A stretch of 64,000 nt of DNA from Pseudeuparius sepicola (GCA_963920635.1 OY987308.1:19311096-19375095), one strand, 5' to 3'; shown: positions 24,136 through 35,760, numbered from the stretch's first letter. Program-made: numbers and translations. Notes: generated by a model not told the origin, from the letters alone.

Positions 24136-25118
24136 AAGGTTTGTTCCAACAGGACCAATAACCGTGCTCAAGCACGTTCAGCGCATGCGCACTACCCCGC
24201 TGGCTGTTCCAACTGAATTATGTACCTACCGACACGGGACGATACACGCACTGTTCCAGCCGATTTATGGATCATTTGTGTATCGTCCTTGTACGATAAA
24301 AACGGTGCCTGGTCTAAAGCAATAACCGCGTGTACTGACATGCGCAATGTATAGTCATGTGACAGAGATAAACAATAACCTCATATTTTTGTTTTTACGT
24401 AGATGGTTTTAAATCGATGGCTGGGATCGTGTTTTTTATTTCTTGTTGGTTTTTGGCTTGTTGGGTAGGGCGAGGAATCGTTGAACAATAATTTTTTAGA
24501 GTGAAGAGTGAGGTTAGCCCACCGAACATTCGGTTAGCCACATGTTAAACACGCAGGTTAGGTGCGGTCACAAAACGTGATTTGGTCGATTTGATTCACA
24601 ATCCGTTCCATCTGAAATTTTCTTTGGGATCGCACATGAACGGTGCAAAACTAGCGCATGCGTTCTTTAAGGGTTATCATCTAGTTCATGTACAGTTCTG
24701 TGACGGTACGTAAATTCGAGTTGGAACAAATGATCCCAAAGAAAATTTCAGATGGAACGGAAAAATTGTTCAACGATTCCACGCCCTACCCAACAAGCCA
24801 AAAACCAACAATAAATAAAAAACACGATCCCAGCCATCGATTTAAACCTATCTACGTAAAAACAAAAATATGATGTTAATGTTTATCTCTGTCACACGAC
24901 CATACACTGCGCATGTCAGTACACGCGGTTATTGCTTTAGACCAGGCACCGTTTTTATCGTACAAGGACGATACACAAATGATCCATAAATCGGCTGGAA
25001 CAGTGCGTGTATCGTCCCGTGTCGGTAGGTACATAATTCAGTTGGAACAGCCAGTGGGGTAGTGCGCATGCGCTGAACGTGCTTGAGCACGGTTATTGGC
25101 CCTGTTGGAACAAACCTT
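24136..25118. repeat. Fold-back element inside the mariner transposon
   Basis: It starts AAGGTTTGTTCCAACAGG and ends with its inverse. The arms of about 365 bp (24136-24500 and 24755-25118) match almost base for base, so the same 60-codon frame appears in both arms. The loop contains another inverted pair, CCGTTCCATCTGAAATTTTC and GAAAATTTCAGATGGAACGG (about 24605 and 24740). It lies about 100 bp upstream of the transposase start codon and may have displaced its promoter. Confidence 0.88.
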
Positions 25119-25829
25119 GTATGTACAGTTAGTTGCCTAGCTAGGAAGTTATGAAATGACGAACGGGGCAACGCGGAGCAGTCGAAAAAACGTTTCATAG
25201 ACTCGACCGGGCCGATACGTCGCTTAATTCATACCGCCGAGGCTTCAGAACAATAAATCCTTTATCTATGCTTCAGAAGAGGTTAGATGGTGGACAAGAA
25301 TTCATCAGAGGAGCTCCGGGGGTATTAAGGGAGACGGCTTGTGGTGTCGCGGTAATGAGCTTTCCGCGAGAGTAGGAACCGGTCCGGATACGAGCTAAGG
25401 TAAGGGGAATCTAATAGCGCTGCATCTGTACAGATTCAAATCGATTGTTATTTATGTATTTTTTAAATTTGTTTGAGTAAAAAGGTATTTTCACCGTTCC
25501 TAAATCAACGGCAACACCGCGGAAAATCACTTCAGCTGTCAGTACCTTCAGAAGCCAAATTGGATGACGTCATTAAAGGCGGGGATTTACAGGGAAAATA
25601 GGGGTCTTTACCCGTTTTTTTAAAGATCGTAAAAAAAATCTAAAAATATTTTTCTATGTTTTCTTAAGCCACCCTGCGCACGTGGTAAAAATTTTTGTAC
25701 TAAGTCATAGTTAACCCTGTATATTTGATTTTTTTTTCAACCAAGCAAAATAAAGTAGTTACAAAATCGTCATTTTATTAGTTTTTTTGATAAGTTTGAG
25801 AGAACAATAATTATAGCAATAACAATCAT

Positions 25830-26070
25830 ATTAAATAAATGCTTGAGGATAACACTACATCGTTAAGTAATTTTGTAATTTAAATTAACTTTTGAACCCA
25901 TGCACCAAACTGGCATAGGCGTTTGTGTAGGTACCTACTTCTTAGTACCTAATTCTAAATTTAAAATTAGAATTGTTATATTATCAAGGAGTCCTAAACT
26001 GAAAGACATATACGTGCCTTATAATTTTTTGCCTCTATGGTAGGTACTAATTTTATGCAAAATGATGATC
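25830..26070 (+). repeat. GGCGTTTGTGTAGGTA dispersed repeat, copy 1
   Basis: The shared core is AAGTAATTTTGTAATTTAAATTAACTTTTGA, the CATGCACCAAA-TGGC motif, GGCGTTTGTGTAGGTACCTA and an ACGTGCCTTATAATTTTTTG segment. Other copies lie at 26545-26630, 44440-44830, 49060-49415, 51740-52030 and 55450-55690. Noncoding. Confidence 0.8.
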
Positions 26071-26544
26071 TCTGCCTCGATTAGTTTGTAGAAACAACTC
26101 ACGCGTCACTATAAAAACGGAAACGGCATCCCGCCATTTCCTGTGGTTCTTTATTCAAAGGTTTGAACCTCGGTTTGAACCCTCTGTCAAGTGACGTCAC
26201 ACTTAAACACGAAACACTTGAAACATCAGCAGTGAGGCGAAAGTTTATTTGAAATAAACGTTGTTCCGTTTTCGGAGGGTCGGCCGATTTTAATTATTTT
26301 GTTCGTAAACATTCTCGGTTCCTCCTGGTCGATTTGCACTGAGGAATTTTACCCCGGGCAATGTTTGAACGGCAGATTCGGCTTAATTCAATACAGAGCG
26401 AGTTTATCCCAATATGCCGCCTCCGCAACCCTTCCGTTTTCGATTATTAATGCGAAATTACACACAACTCCGTAACTGGGACACTTACGGTTTGCAGAAT
26501 GTGTCGTAGTTTCGGCAAGACCCCAGTCGTACATATCGAGCGTT
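26071..26544. other. Intron sequence between two copies of the same dispersed repeat
   Basis: CpG-richer at 26270-26530. No splice-bounded conserved frame was recognised. Confidence 0.4.
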
Positions 26545-26630
26545 CCTTGCAATTCTAATTTTAAATTTCCAATTATAAAGAAGTAGGTACCTACACAAAC
26601 GCCTACGCCACTTTGGTGCACGGCCTCAAA
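26545..26630 (-). repeat. GGCGTTTGTGTAGGTA dispersed repeat, copy 2 (split by copy B)
   Basis: The minus-strand fragment runs up to CGGCCTCAAA and resumes after copy B at 27700 with ACTCAAAAGTTAATTTAA. Copy 6 (55585 onwards) reads straight through this point (GGCCTCAAAAGTTAATTTAA), giving the empty site. Confidence 0.8.
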
Positions 26631-27699
26631 CACAACCTTCTCAAGCTTACAAGCCCTGTGCAAACATGTGGCAACGCCGCAGCGGGACGGTTCAACGGGT
26701 CTATGCAGTATAGAGCAGTCTACATTGGCTTAGTTTATCTTTTCTAATAAATGTTCAACCCTATTTTTAATTATAATTAGATACATTTGTGAACTTTGTT
26801 TCAATAATTGGGTACCTAACAGACAATAAAAGCAATAACAAGTAACAAAATGTACACATAAGTATAAGTATTTAAAATACGTTCGATTCCTGATGTGGAT
26901 AAATTTTCGACAAATAATATAGTAAATTTGGGCAAGTAGAGGAGGCTACATTTTGTTTAAGTCGAATTTTTGTGAGAATTTTTCGCAAAGTGCGCCATCA
27001 CGCAAATGATGATTTATGGTTAAATTTTCATAAAAATACAAACAACAAGCGAACAGAAAACACCATGTTGTGAAGGGAGTAATCTCTTCTGATTGAAATG
27101 GCAGTTAGGGTCAATTTCATAATACATTCAACTAAATTATCTTTTGACTTTAACATTAGGTAAAGAAACTTTTGCAACAATACTAAACAAAATCCTTTAA
27201 TTTTAAAGGGTACTTTAGTTTTTCTATGCAATTGGCCATTAATCATTTTATTCTTAAATTTTCGTCCTTTGGAAAGCCCAAAACGAATACAAGATGACCG
27301 CTTGCCGTCAAGCAAAGAAAACCTAGCTACTTCAAGTTATTATTACGATTTGACTTACAGCCAGGTATATAACTAAGTTCTAGCTTCCCTCGACGGTTCT
27401 ATGCATCTTGAGGCTTGAAACTGTAAAGGAACGATTCTTCACTTCGAACTTTTAGAGAAATGTTTCTTTTTTCACAAACAAAACAAATTTATAAAAAAGC
27501 TGTCGCCAGCACTTCGGGCTGTCTGTTTCCACCCCTCGTCGTAGCATCTGGCGACGATAGCACTACTCGCACTAGACAAAGTAATTCTGGTAAATTTCTT
27601 GTAAAATCAACTGACAGGGAGTGACAGGCCACGCTGAGCAGAGCAGCAAGCCATGTTGCCAGCTTTCTCAACTTCAGGACTTTCCTAGAGTCGGCTGTG
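26631..27699 (-). mobile_element. CACA...TGTG family element, copy B
   Basis: It runs from CACAACCTTCTCAAGCTTAC to GAGTCGGCTGTG, 1069 bp. The flanks CCTCAAA and ACTCAAA are a 7-bp target duplication with one change. It lies inverted relative to copy A and lacks the LINE, so it shows what copy A looked like before that insertion. It carries TGGCAACGCCGCAGCGGGA near one end and a GCCAGCACTTCGGGCTGTCT segment near the other. Confidence 0.87.
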
Positions 27700-27706
27700 A
27701 CTCAAA

Positions 27707-28501
27707 AGTTAATTTAATATACAAAATTACTTTTATTTTTCAACTTGAGGTTGAATTTAAATGAATGCTCGTTACATTGTGCTGTAGAGCCAGTGTCATA
27801 GTGACGCTATAAGTGTGCTGATGACAAAATAATAATTATGGTTGTTGGCGGAAAAGCCTTCATTTTGTCCATAATGTGGAAGTTCTGGCACTATAATACC
27901 TACCTAGTTTTCGCTAACAATGCTTAAGCCGCATTAATCGTTGGGCCATATTTCGCTGTGATTTAATCAACTCATCAAATATTCACAAATCCGTGCAGAC
28001 GGCTTAGGCAGGAGGCTAATAATAAGAGAAGTTCTGGAGCCTTTGCCGCAAAATTTCCCTGGAAAATCGTCCGGCGATCGATAGCTCTTGCAACTTTGAC
28101 CTCTCCACTTTCGACCGGAACTACGCAAAAGTCACTTACAACATTATGCGGGTCATATCTTTACTTGTTGAATGATTTCCAGCAACTTCCAACTAAAATA
28201 TTGAAGTTCTCACCTAATAGACTTGACAAAATATGCATTTTTCAGAGAACTTTACTTTCCAAACAAACAAATCCACGAAAACAAAGCTGCACCCTTCGTG
28301 AAACTTTTTCTTCAATAATAAAGATAATAAAGATTGTTTTGTATTGCAACCATGGTGTAATGACTGAACTGAAGAATGCATATTCGTTATTCGCAAAAAG
28401 TCGTGCGGTTATAAGTGCCTAACTGCACAGTTTTAGATCCGAATAAGAAGCAATCGGTGTTATTGTTGGTATTTTTCAACAACGTGAAGCGAAATGTAAT
28501 A
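27707..28501. other. Spacer between copies B and C
   Basis: A remainder of the split dispersed repeat lies at 27700-27740; the rest is single-copy within the window. No gene was recognised. Confidence 0.45.
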
Positions 28502-28508
28502 TTCCATC

Positions 28509-29507
28509 CACAACCTTCTCAAGCTTACAAGCTCTGTGCACACATGTGGCAACGCCGCAGCGGGATGGTTCAACGGGTCTATGCAGTATAGAGCAGTCTG
28601 CACTTTGGCTTAGTTTATCTTTTCTAATAAATGTTCAACCCTCTTTTTAATTATAATTAGATACATTATTTGCGAAATTTGTTTCAATAATTGGGTACCT
28701 AAGTAACTAGGTACGTTTGTTTAACAGACAATAAAAAGAGTAACAAGTAACAAAATATACACAGATGTATAAGTATTTATAATAAGTACGATTCCTGGTG
28801 TGGATAGGTACATTTTCGACAAATAATATGGTAAATATGGGCAAATAGAGAGGACTACATTTTGTTGTAAGTCGAATTTTTGTGAGAATTTTTCGCAAAG
28901 TGCGCCATCAGGCAAATGATGATTACCTATCTTCCCTTATGGTTAAATTTTCATAAAAATACAAACAACAAGCGAACTGAGAACAGCATTTTGTTAAGGA
29001 GAGTAATCTCTTCTGATTGAAATGGCAGTTAGGGTCAATTTCATAATACATTCAACTAAATTATCTTTTGACTTTAACATTAGGTAAAGAAACTTTTGCA
29101 ACAATACTAACAATGGCTGGATTGTTAGAAAGCTCCTTTAATTTTAAAGCGTACTTTAGTTTGTCTATGCAATTGGCCCTTAATCAGTTTATTCTTAAAT
29201 TTTCGTCCTTTGCAAAGCCCAAAACGAAACTTTAAAGGAACGATTCTTCAGTTCGAATTTTTAGAGACAAACAAAACAAATTTATAAAAAAAGCTGTCGC
29301 CAGCACTTCGGGCTGTCTGTTTCCACCCAGAGACACACTGCCTCGTCGTAGCAATCTGGCGACGATAGCACTACCCGCACTACACAAATTAATTCTGGTA
29401 AATTTCTTGTAAAATCAACTGACAGGGAGTGACAGGCCATGCCGCGCAGACCGGCAAGCCATGTTGCCAGCTTTCTCAACTTCAGGGCTTTCCTAGAGCC
29501 GGCTGTG
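28509..29507 (-). mobile_element. CACA...TGTG family element, copy C
   Basis: 999 bp from CACAACCTTCTCAAGC to GAGCCGGCTGTG, flanked by exact 7-bp duplications TTCCATC (28502-28508 and 29508-29514). It shares nearly all of its length with copy B. It has a small deletion at about 29225 (relative to 27290-27425 in B) and an insertion at about 29110. It is the cleanest boundary evidence for the family. Confidence 0.9.
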
Positions 29508-29514
29508 TTCCATC

Positions 29515-30587
29515 GTTCTAACCAGCATAACCTTCGTACCCAAGCTGACCTCCTCAAGCGAAATATGTAATATATATCGCGGCAAATTGGATGCTGCCGC
29601 ATATATGGATACCAATATGTTTGGAGGGCAGGATCCGAACCGATACCATAATCTCAAAAACCAGACAGTGGAATAAATATCGTTTATTTGCAGAAATAGT
29701 TCGCGGTTTTAAACAAACTTTCTTATGCTAGGATGAATTTTCCTGACGAAATTTTAGTCAAAAATTCGGAAACAATGCATAATAAGTTGTTAAAAGAAGT
29801 GTAGACTTTGCAATAAATAATTTTTGAACAATTTATTTCTTTCTTATATTTGCCTGTCTATAAAAAGAGCACATATAGCGCTCAATTCCCAATATTTCCA
29901 GTTTTCAATTGCTTACATTTATTACATAAAAATAAAAAATGAGTTTTTTTTTTTGTGGACTGTGGTTCATTTAATGGCAATAAATTATGTTTGTGAGTCA
30001 TATTTTTCAAATTTAATTTTTGTGCAAGTTCCCCATTCTTGTTCTACACAAAAATTCCTACTAAGTCCATACTCATTCACGTAACTTTTCTAGACCAAGT
30101 GTCGCCATTTTTACCATAATGTTACAATAAATTTGGGCCTTGTTTATAACTTTGACTATAATTTTTGCCAAAACTAGCAAAGCTCACGGAGAACAATGAA
30201 TTTATAGAGGTCCCCCACCAGTAAAACAAAGTTACCGTTAGATTTATCATCCCCATAAATTTTTTAATAGGTCAGCCTAACACCCGGCACACACTTTTCT
30301 ACTACAACTGTGTCAAACTTTCTGGCAATGGGGTAATATAATAGCCATTAAAAGTGAGTTCGCAGTTAAAGTCTACTTATTGGAGCGAATTTGAGAAAAA
30401 AAGGGCAAGTTCCCAGCGATTTCATTATGACAGACTGCATTCTAAACTTCGAAAGTGCTTTTTGATTGCCCATATATTTTTCGGGAATTGGGGTTATCTT
30501 CGAGAGTTTGCTAACATTTCGGTGCATCAATGGCGGATTTATCAAAAGAATAGAACAAGAGTTCGAACAAACAGTGTTAGTTTTAAG
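29515..30587. other. AT-rich intron sequence without recognised features
   Basis: Short frames only. No motif, gene or shared repeat was seen. Confidence 0.45.
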
Positions 30588-31568
30588 GAGGGACTCTTTA
30601 AAATAAGGGGACCCAGCATGTCACAGTGTATCACATAGAAAAAGTGAAGCCTTGAGGGGAAGTTTGTTTTCTGTCGACTCCAAGGAGACCACAAGGGGGC
30701 TGGTACAAGGTTATGTTATATGTCAGTGTCCAACTGACATCAAGTTTTATGTGACATGCCAGTGCCATAGATTCTAAAGGAGGCAAAATATTAAATATCA
30801 CAATTTTTAACTTTTCTAACTTCCAGATACTCAGATGTGTCAAGATTTTTCCTGTATCACCTTTAGTAATCCTACAATTCCCATTACGTGGGCATTACGT
30901 ATAAGTAGGTAGTTCAAAACAAAAATCGTATTTCATAAATTTTAAATTATTAAGCAGGTAGCTTCAGGTATTTTTTAAAGAGTTTTTATCTACAACTATA
31001 AGTTTATTTTAAGTTTGTGAGGTACCTTGGGAGAGAAATAAAATTACAAAAATTTTATAATGAACACCGAGAAAAACTACATGATTAGAACGATTAGGCC
31101 TAATCTTATTACTCCATCCCGAAATCTGTGAAAGTTCTTTGGGTAGATACATTCAACAAGGTAAGAAAGTTCGTGTATATATATTACAATTGAATTGAGG
31201 AACCTGGTAAGAAGGTGCAATAATGACAAATTCTTAAATAAGCAAAAGTGGCACTGACTTACTATACCTACGAGTATTACTTAAATTCGTGGAAATAATT
31301 GCTGGAAATCAATTTCAACTATAAAATAAATTTGTTTCATTTGACAGTTGCCATATTCTGCACTTGTAGACACAACATTGTCAAGTCTAATTTTTAGAAA
31401 TCATGGAAGTCATTATTAATTTTTACTAACAATCAAAATACCTGTTATATTCATAGATTCTCCAATAAAATGGCATACTTGGCATCACTGATACCATTAG
31501 AATGAGGAAGAATAGGCCTCACTTTGGAAAGTATAATGCTGGGTCCCCTTTACTTTAATGAGTCCCTA
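30588..31568 (+). mobile_element. GGGACCC-family element, copy 1
   Basis: The left end GGGACTCTTTAAAATAAGGG plus GACCCAGCAT is mirrored at the right end (ATGCTGGGTCCCC ... GAGTCCC). Copies 2 (46583-47370) and 3 (60665-62053) share the interior (GTCGACTCCAAGGAGACCAC, GTGAGGTACCTTGGGAGAGA). Termini of the form CAGGGAC would suit hAT, but I see no convincing 8-bp target duplication. Noncoding. It ends only 46 bases before the host exon at 31615. Confidence 0.82.
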
Positions 31569-31614
31569 TTATTATTATTATACATCAAATTCAACAGTTA
31601 TCGTATTGTTTCAG

Positions 31615-31733
31615 AGTGTTCAAACTGCTTCTATATCCAGATCATGACGTTTTTTCGGACGATGTAGTGTTCGAGTCAACTAGAGGTCCCATTAAATTCA
31701 ACACCAGCGTTGTATACAAAGGAACTCTAGAAG
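31615..31733 (+). CDS. ADAM10/Kuzbanian-like metalloprotease, prodomain exon 2 of 2 in window
   Basis: The exon is bounded by TTGTTTCAG and GTAAGC. Its first base completes the AG left over from the exon at 10200-10341 to AGA, and the joined peptide reads GQDR then VFKLLLYPDHDVFSDD, VVFESTRGPI and VVYKGTLEG. ADAM10 prodomains have F-x-L-x-L-x-x-D-x-x-x-FSD-x-x-x-V-E followed by Y-x-G-x-x-x-G at this place, so both order and spacing agree. The exon is phase 1 at its 3' end. The next part of the prodomain, the HExxH metalloprotease domain, the disintegrin domain and the membrane segment were not found, so the following intron runs beyond the window or the exons are hidden. Kuzbanian versus Kuzbanian-like cannot be decided. 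Confidence 0.82.
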
Positions 31734-32474
31734 GTAAGCCAACATAAGCTCCGTGCGTAGGCTCGATGCTTGGTAAACATCAACGGGGTTGATTGTTTCG
31801 ACCAATGAACAATGTTTAAGATATTGCAAAAAAAATTAAAACCCTCATTTTTTTCTAGGGCATTATTTAGTTTCTTTAAAATAGTTTGCCCAATAATTGC
31901 ATCTTTACGTTTTTTAATATTTACATATGAAGTTTAAGTAGATGAATTAAAATTTTACCACATACCAATTTACTTACCTACCTACATACCGTTAAGTTTA
32001 CAAAATATGTCTTGAAATTTAATGAAAAGCAGTAAAAATGGCAATTTGCCTAAAATTCGGACTTTGCTTATGAGACTACCACAACCGACTTCAATATTGA
32101 GCCATGAAGAGACATGTTGCAACACCGCATGGGACGGTTCAACGGGTTTATTTTAACGAACTTTTGACTGCATTATATTCACTTATGATATAATTTCCAC
32201 AAAAATATACTGTCACCATCTCTTTGAAATTCGCATTTTCCTCGCATTATTTTGTTTGAAGCCAACACGCATCTTTTTCAAAGACGGGCAGCGGTCCTGT
32301 TTGAAATTCCGACGCGGTCGGAGCGCATAAATGATTAAAGCGGCTTGGTTGCGAGAGGGGAGCGGGGGGGGTCGGCATAAGCAATTGCGGACACGTACCC
32401 GCTACAAGGGGAACCGTCTGCTGATAATTAACTTATTCGGCTGAGGTGAAAAGGCCCTAGCCAGTGAATTTATG
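31734..32474. other. Intron after the second exon; fragment of the CACA...TGTG family
   Basis: At 32100-32150 CATGTTGCAACACCGCAT followed by GGGACGGTTCAACGGG matches the end region of copies A-C (fragment only). A segment at 31965-32040 resembles 1535-1595. Otherwise nothing was recognised. Confidence 0.5.
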
Positions 32475-32590
32475 CAGAATAGGGATGTTAAAGAAATCTA
32501 ACAATATCTTTAATAGTGTTTCACAAGACTCTTGCAAATTTCTTATTCTTGTCTTGTTCTTGCTGCAAGAACAAGACAAGACACTTTTAA
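32475..32590. repeat. AAGACAAG repeat fragment
   Basis: TAGTGTTTCACAAGACTCTTGC then CTTGTCTTGTTCTTGCTGCAAGAACAAGACAAG. A related piece, inverted, is at 42640-42715, and a shorter one at 33846-33905. The TAGTG start and repeated subterminal motif resemble the ends of a hAT element, but only one end is visible. Confidence 0.5.
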
Positions 32591-32821
32591 ATTTCTTTTG
32601 TTTGAAGAAAATATCTCTTATACTTCTAGAGATACTAAGAAATATGTGTATTTTTCTCTAAATTTCTACGCTCTGTATAAAAAAACTATGGCCCGTATAG
32701 GAGAAAAAAATATATGAAGTGCCCTTATTTTGACTCCAAGAATACGTGGTTTCATTTTTGACCATCAGTTCAGTTACACCCTGTATATTATGCTAGTATA
32801 TTATCATGGGTAATATAGCAA

Positions 32822-32984
32822 GTGGTGTGCCTATTATCGATAATACCTTTCGTTAATTTTACGAATTATAATCCCAAAGCTGAAAATACCACGACTGCGC
32901 AGCAGTAGTGGTATTTTCTTAGCATTGGGATTATAATCAGTGATAAATTGATGAAAGGTATTATCTATTATTAGGCATACCACG
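32822..32984. repeat. Palindromic MITE, intact relative of the hAT target
   Basis: GTGGTGTGCCTATTAT...ATAATCCCAAAGCTGAAAAT is mirrored by ATTTTCTTAGCATTGGGATT...ATTAGGCATACCAC, with a short CGACTGCGCAGCAGT centre. The flank CTAGTATATTATCATGGGTA continues the similarity to the copy interrupted by a hAT element at 41222-42450. Confidence 0.8.
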
Positions 32985-33227
32985 AGTTGTATTTAAAAAG
33001 AGAATTTAACAACTGCAAATAGTTTGACAGCTAGCTGTCATTTAGATTGAACTTTCGGTTCTGAATATGTTTTTTGGGCTAATAGATATTTAAAGATCAA
33101 TGTGTTAACTGAAAACATATATATTCTAGACATTATATTAAATTTGGTAATGTGAAGAAGTTATCGGGTTATCAGTTTTAGCTGCCACAATATTGGTTAA
33201 GCGTAACTAGGACGTAACTAAGAGAGT

Positions 33228-33848
33228 AGGATTTCAGCGATTATTTCCCTCATACTGCTTGCATCCAATAAGGTAGCTCCTTCCATAAAAATCCAACCAA
33301 TGATATGCCTCTGCTAGCGATAATTTGCACTAGTGCAATTACCGGTAATTGCACTTGTGCAAATTATCACTTCGTTGCTTAGCAACCGCGAATCTGTTGG
33401 ATACAAACACGTACCTACTTCTTTAAAGTTTGTGTGTTTCACACTGTTCTAAATTATGCAGCTTATAAATTATGTTGGGGTATTATTAAGCATTATATCA
33501 ATGAATTTATATAACATTTACATTGCTAAATTCTTGTTATTTAGACCTCCGCCTCCGTTTAAATTTATGACACATTCAGAAAATAAACCAACGCCGACAG
33601 GGTGTAGGTATAATCGCATTCGCCTTGGATACCCAAGCGTCATGCTTGTTTACTCGAACGCTACAGTCGAAGCTGTAAAAAATTAGTCTTTTTGAAAATG
33701 TAAACATAGAAAAAATTAATACAGAAATTATTAAATCGTATTCGTGAAATAATCTCGACAAATACACATTCGTGCCGGAAATTTTTCTAGATAATTTTAT
33801 TCTCAAGCCCTATTTTGCCCATTAGCAAAACCACTCGTACAAATTGGG
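33228..33848. repeat. 620-bp dispersed repeat, copy 1
   Basis: High similarity over its whole length with 62208-62830, same orientation. It contains the palindrome ATAATTTGCACTAGTGCAAT...ATTGCACTTGTGCAAATTAT (33314-33369), reduced in copy 2. Copy 1 is followed by an AAGACAAG fragment that copy 2 lacks. No convincing coding sequence. Confidence 0.85.
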
Positions 33849-33905
33849 CTTCGCAAGACAAGACAAGAATAGGCCTAGCCTAAGAAATAATCTTGTGTTG
33901 CGAAA

Positions 33906-34684
33906 CACTAATTTTTAATTAATGATACATTGATATTTCCTCTTTTCACGAATCGTTTGCTATCGTTGAAATACCTAAACGGCTGTCAGCCATTTTGAAA
34001 TTCGCCAAGGTAACGTTTGTCAGGTTGAATCGGACTGCCTCGCTTATGGATTTTCAATACACAATGAATTCGAGTCCTGCACAATGTAAATTTCTGTATC
34101 TGCCTCTATTCCACATGTTAAAATTCACCGACAACCGTTACTGGGCTCTATGGCAATGACGTTAACTCGGGTATATGAATGAGAAAATGTACAAAAGCAA
34201 TAGGAACATGTATTCAGTAAGCTTCAATAACTTCTAGTATTAGATTTGACGTAAAAACACCATCATGGCAGTCCTAATAATCACCTAGAGGGTCTTTCCG
34301 AATTTGGTACCAGCATTTTCTAAAACTATTCTTCAACTTCTGTTTTCCTTGGCGCCGGCCTGGTAATGTCGCCTTAAGCGAAGAACAGATTCCATGTTAA
34401 AGTTAAACAAATGGAACTGCGAAAAGGGGCAAATGCATTATTTGCGAGAAATGCCATTTTTCTCCTAGCTTACACAGCCCGAAAGCACTGAAAATGGTTA
34501 GAAACAATGAAAGGGTCCCGGAAGAACTAATAAAAGCAGCCATTAATCATGACGGCATTAAAAAGTGGCCATGTTGCTCTCGCTCTCCTACGTCGGGCAT
34601 TAAAAGGGTGTTTGGCCGAAAAAAAAAAACGATATAGAACGCGAACGGCAAAATCCCTTTGAATATTTTTTCGCTGTAGTTTAA
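33906..34684. other. Intron sequence without recognised features
   Basis: No gene or shared repeat was recognised. Confidence 0.4.
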
Positions 34685-35326
34685 TAGTATATTTCATTAC
34701 GAGTCTGGAAATAAAGATTTTTCCGTGCGCGCGTGACAAATTCCCGTGTGAGGCGCAGCCGAACACGGGAAGTCATGCAAGCACGGAAAAATCTATTTCT
34801 GGACTTGTAATGAACGATATTTTTTATTATACTTCTTTGAAAACGGAAACTTAAAACATTTTATCGGCATATTATAATAAATTTAATTGGCAAAAAATAA
34901 ACAATGCAGACAATATAGTGTTTGGTATGTATGATGCGTTTCCATGGTTACTCTCAAATTATTTCAAAGGTGCTTTGTTGTAAATTTGTTATTGTCAGAT
35001 AAGGTGAATAAAACGTCAAAAATATTACAGAACTTTATCTAAATATTGAAACACTTACGAATTAAAATACAAAATAGGTATATGTTAAATATCAGAGAGC
35101 ATATAGAGTTTCTTAAATTTAGTTTACTTTGCTGTATATTTCTATTTTAAAGCCATATATTCGGTATTTTTATTCAGCGCACGGAAAGTTTTTCCTTGCG
35201 CTGTTTCCGTGCGTTAGCCCGAAAAACCCCATCTTTCATTATTGCTAACACAGATGAAAATAAGGTGTTTTCAAAGAAGTATAATAAAATATTTATTATT
35301 TCCAGACTCGTAATGAAGTATACTAT
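34685..35326. repeat. MITE with ends TAGTATA(T/C)TTCATTACGAG
   Basis: The left end TAGTATATTTCATTACGAGT plus CTGGAAATAA is mirrored at 35297-35326. Internal partial duplicates occur (CACGGAAAAATCTATTTCTGG and TTTGAAAACGGAAAC against GTTTTCAAAGAAGTATAATA). A loose relative of its right half is at 35755-35900. Confidence 0.7.
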
Positions 35327-35379
35327 TTTGTGGACAGTACTTTATTTGTTTCATGGTATACTTCAACCATGTGGGTAGT

Positions 35380-35760
35380 TCACTTTTATGGGACCACACT
35401 ATAACAGGTCATAGGATCTTTTTAAGGCCTTATAAAAAAGTTACAGGGTGTGGACTTTATTGATTTACCAAATTGGTTGAGATATTTTAGTCAAATTTGG
35501 ACACGGTACCTATTGATTTTTAAAAAAAGAAACGAATTACCTTGTATAGTATTGATATTTTTATGTCGATTTCTGAAAAATTAACGAGTAATACTCAAAT
35601 CAGAAAAAATGTGTTTCTTACTTTATTTAAAGTAACTTTTTCCAATAAACCTATTTAAGGTTATACTTCTTGGCCAAAGGCCTCGGCAACTAAATTCCAC
35701 TTGAGTCATAAAAAGTTGAACTTCAGTGTCTTGGTACATAAATAACTGTTTTATTTTACT
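35380..35760. repeat. Composite of two repeat fragments
   Basis: 35380-35667 resembles the start of the 6420/36320 family (TTACAGGGTGTGGACTTTATTGA). At 35668 it switches without spacer to a hairpin module of the 1-897 element (GGCCAAAGGCCTCGGCAAC ... AACTTCAGTGTCTTGGTAC). Confidence 0.7.

Larger units (their letters stand above)
22141..25719 (-). mobile_element. Mariner-type transposon with an intron-containing transposase
   Basis: The ends are CAGGGTTAACTAT and ATAGTTAACCCTG. About 34 bp at each end match with one mismatch, and TA flanks both sides (22139-22140 and 25720-25721). The transposase gene is on the minus strand (22712-24034). A separate fold-back (24136-25118) sits in the region upstream of the gene and enlarges the element to 3.6 kb; without it the element would be about 2.6 kb. 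Confidence 0.88.

Noticed and set aside
24131..25198. Matching frames at 24131-24325 and 24929-25198
   Set aside because: Generated by the fold-back arms; no domain.
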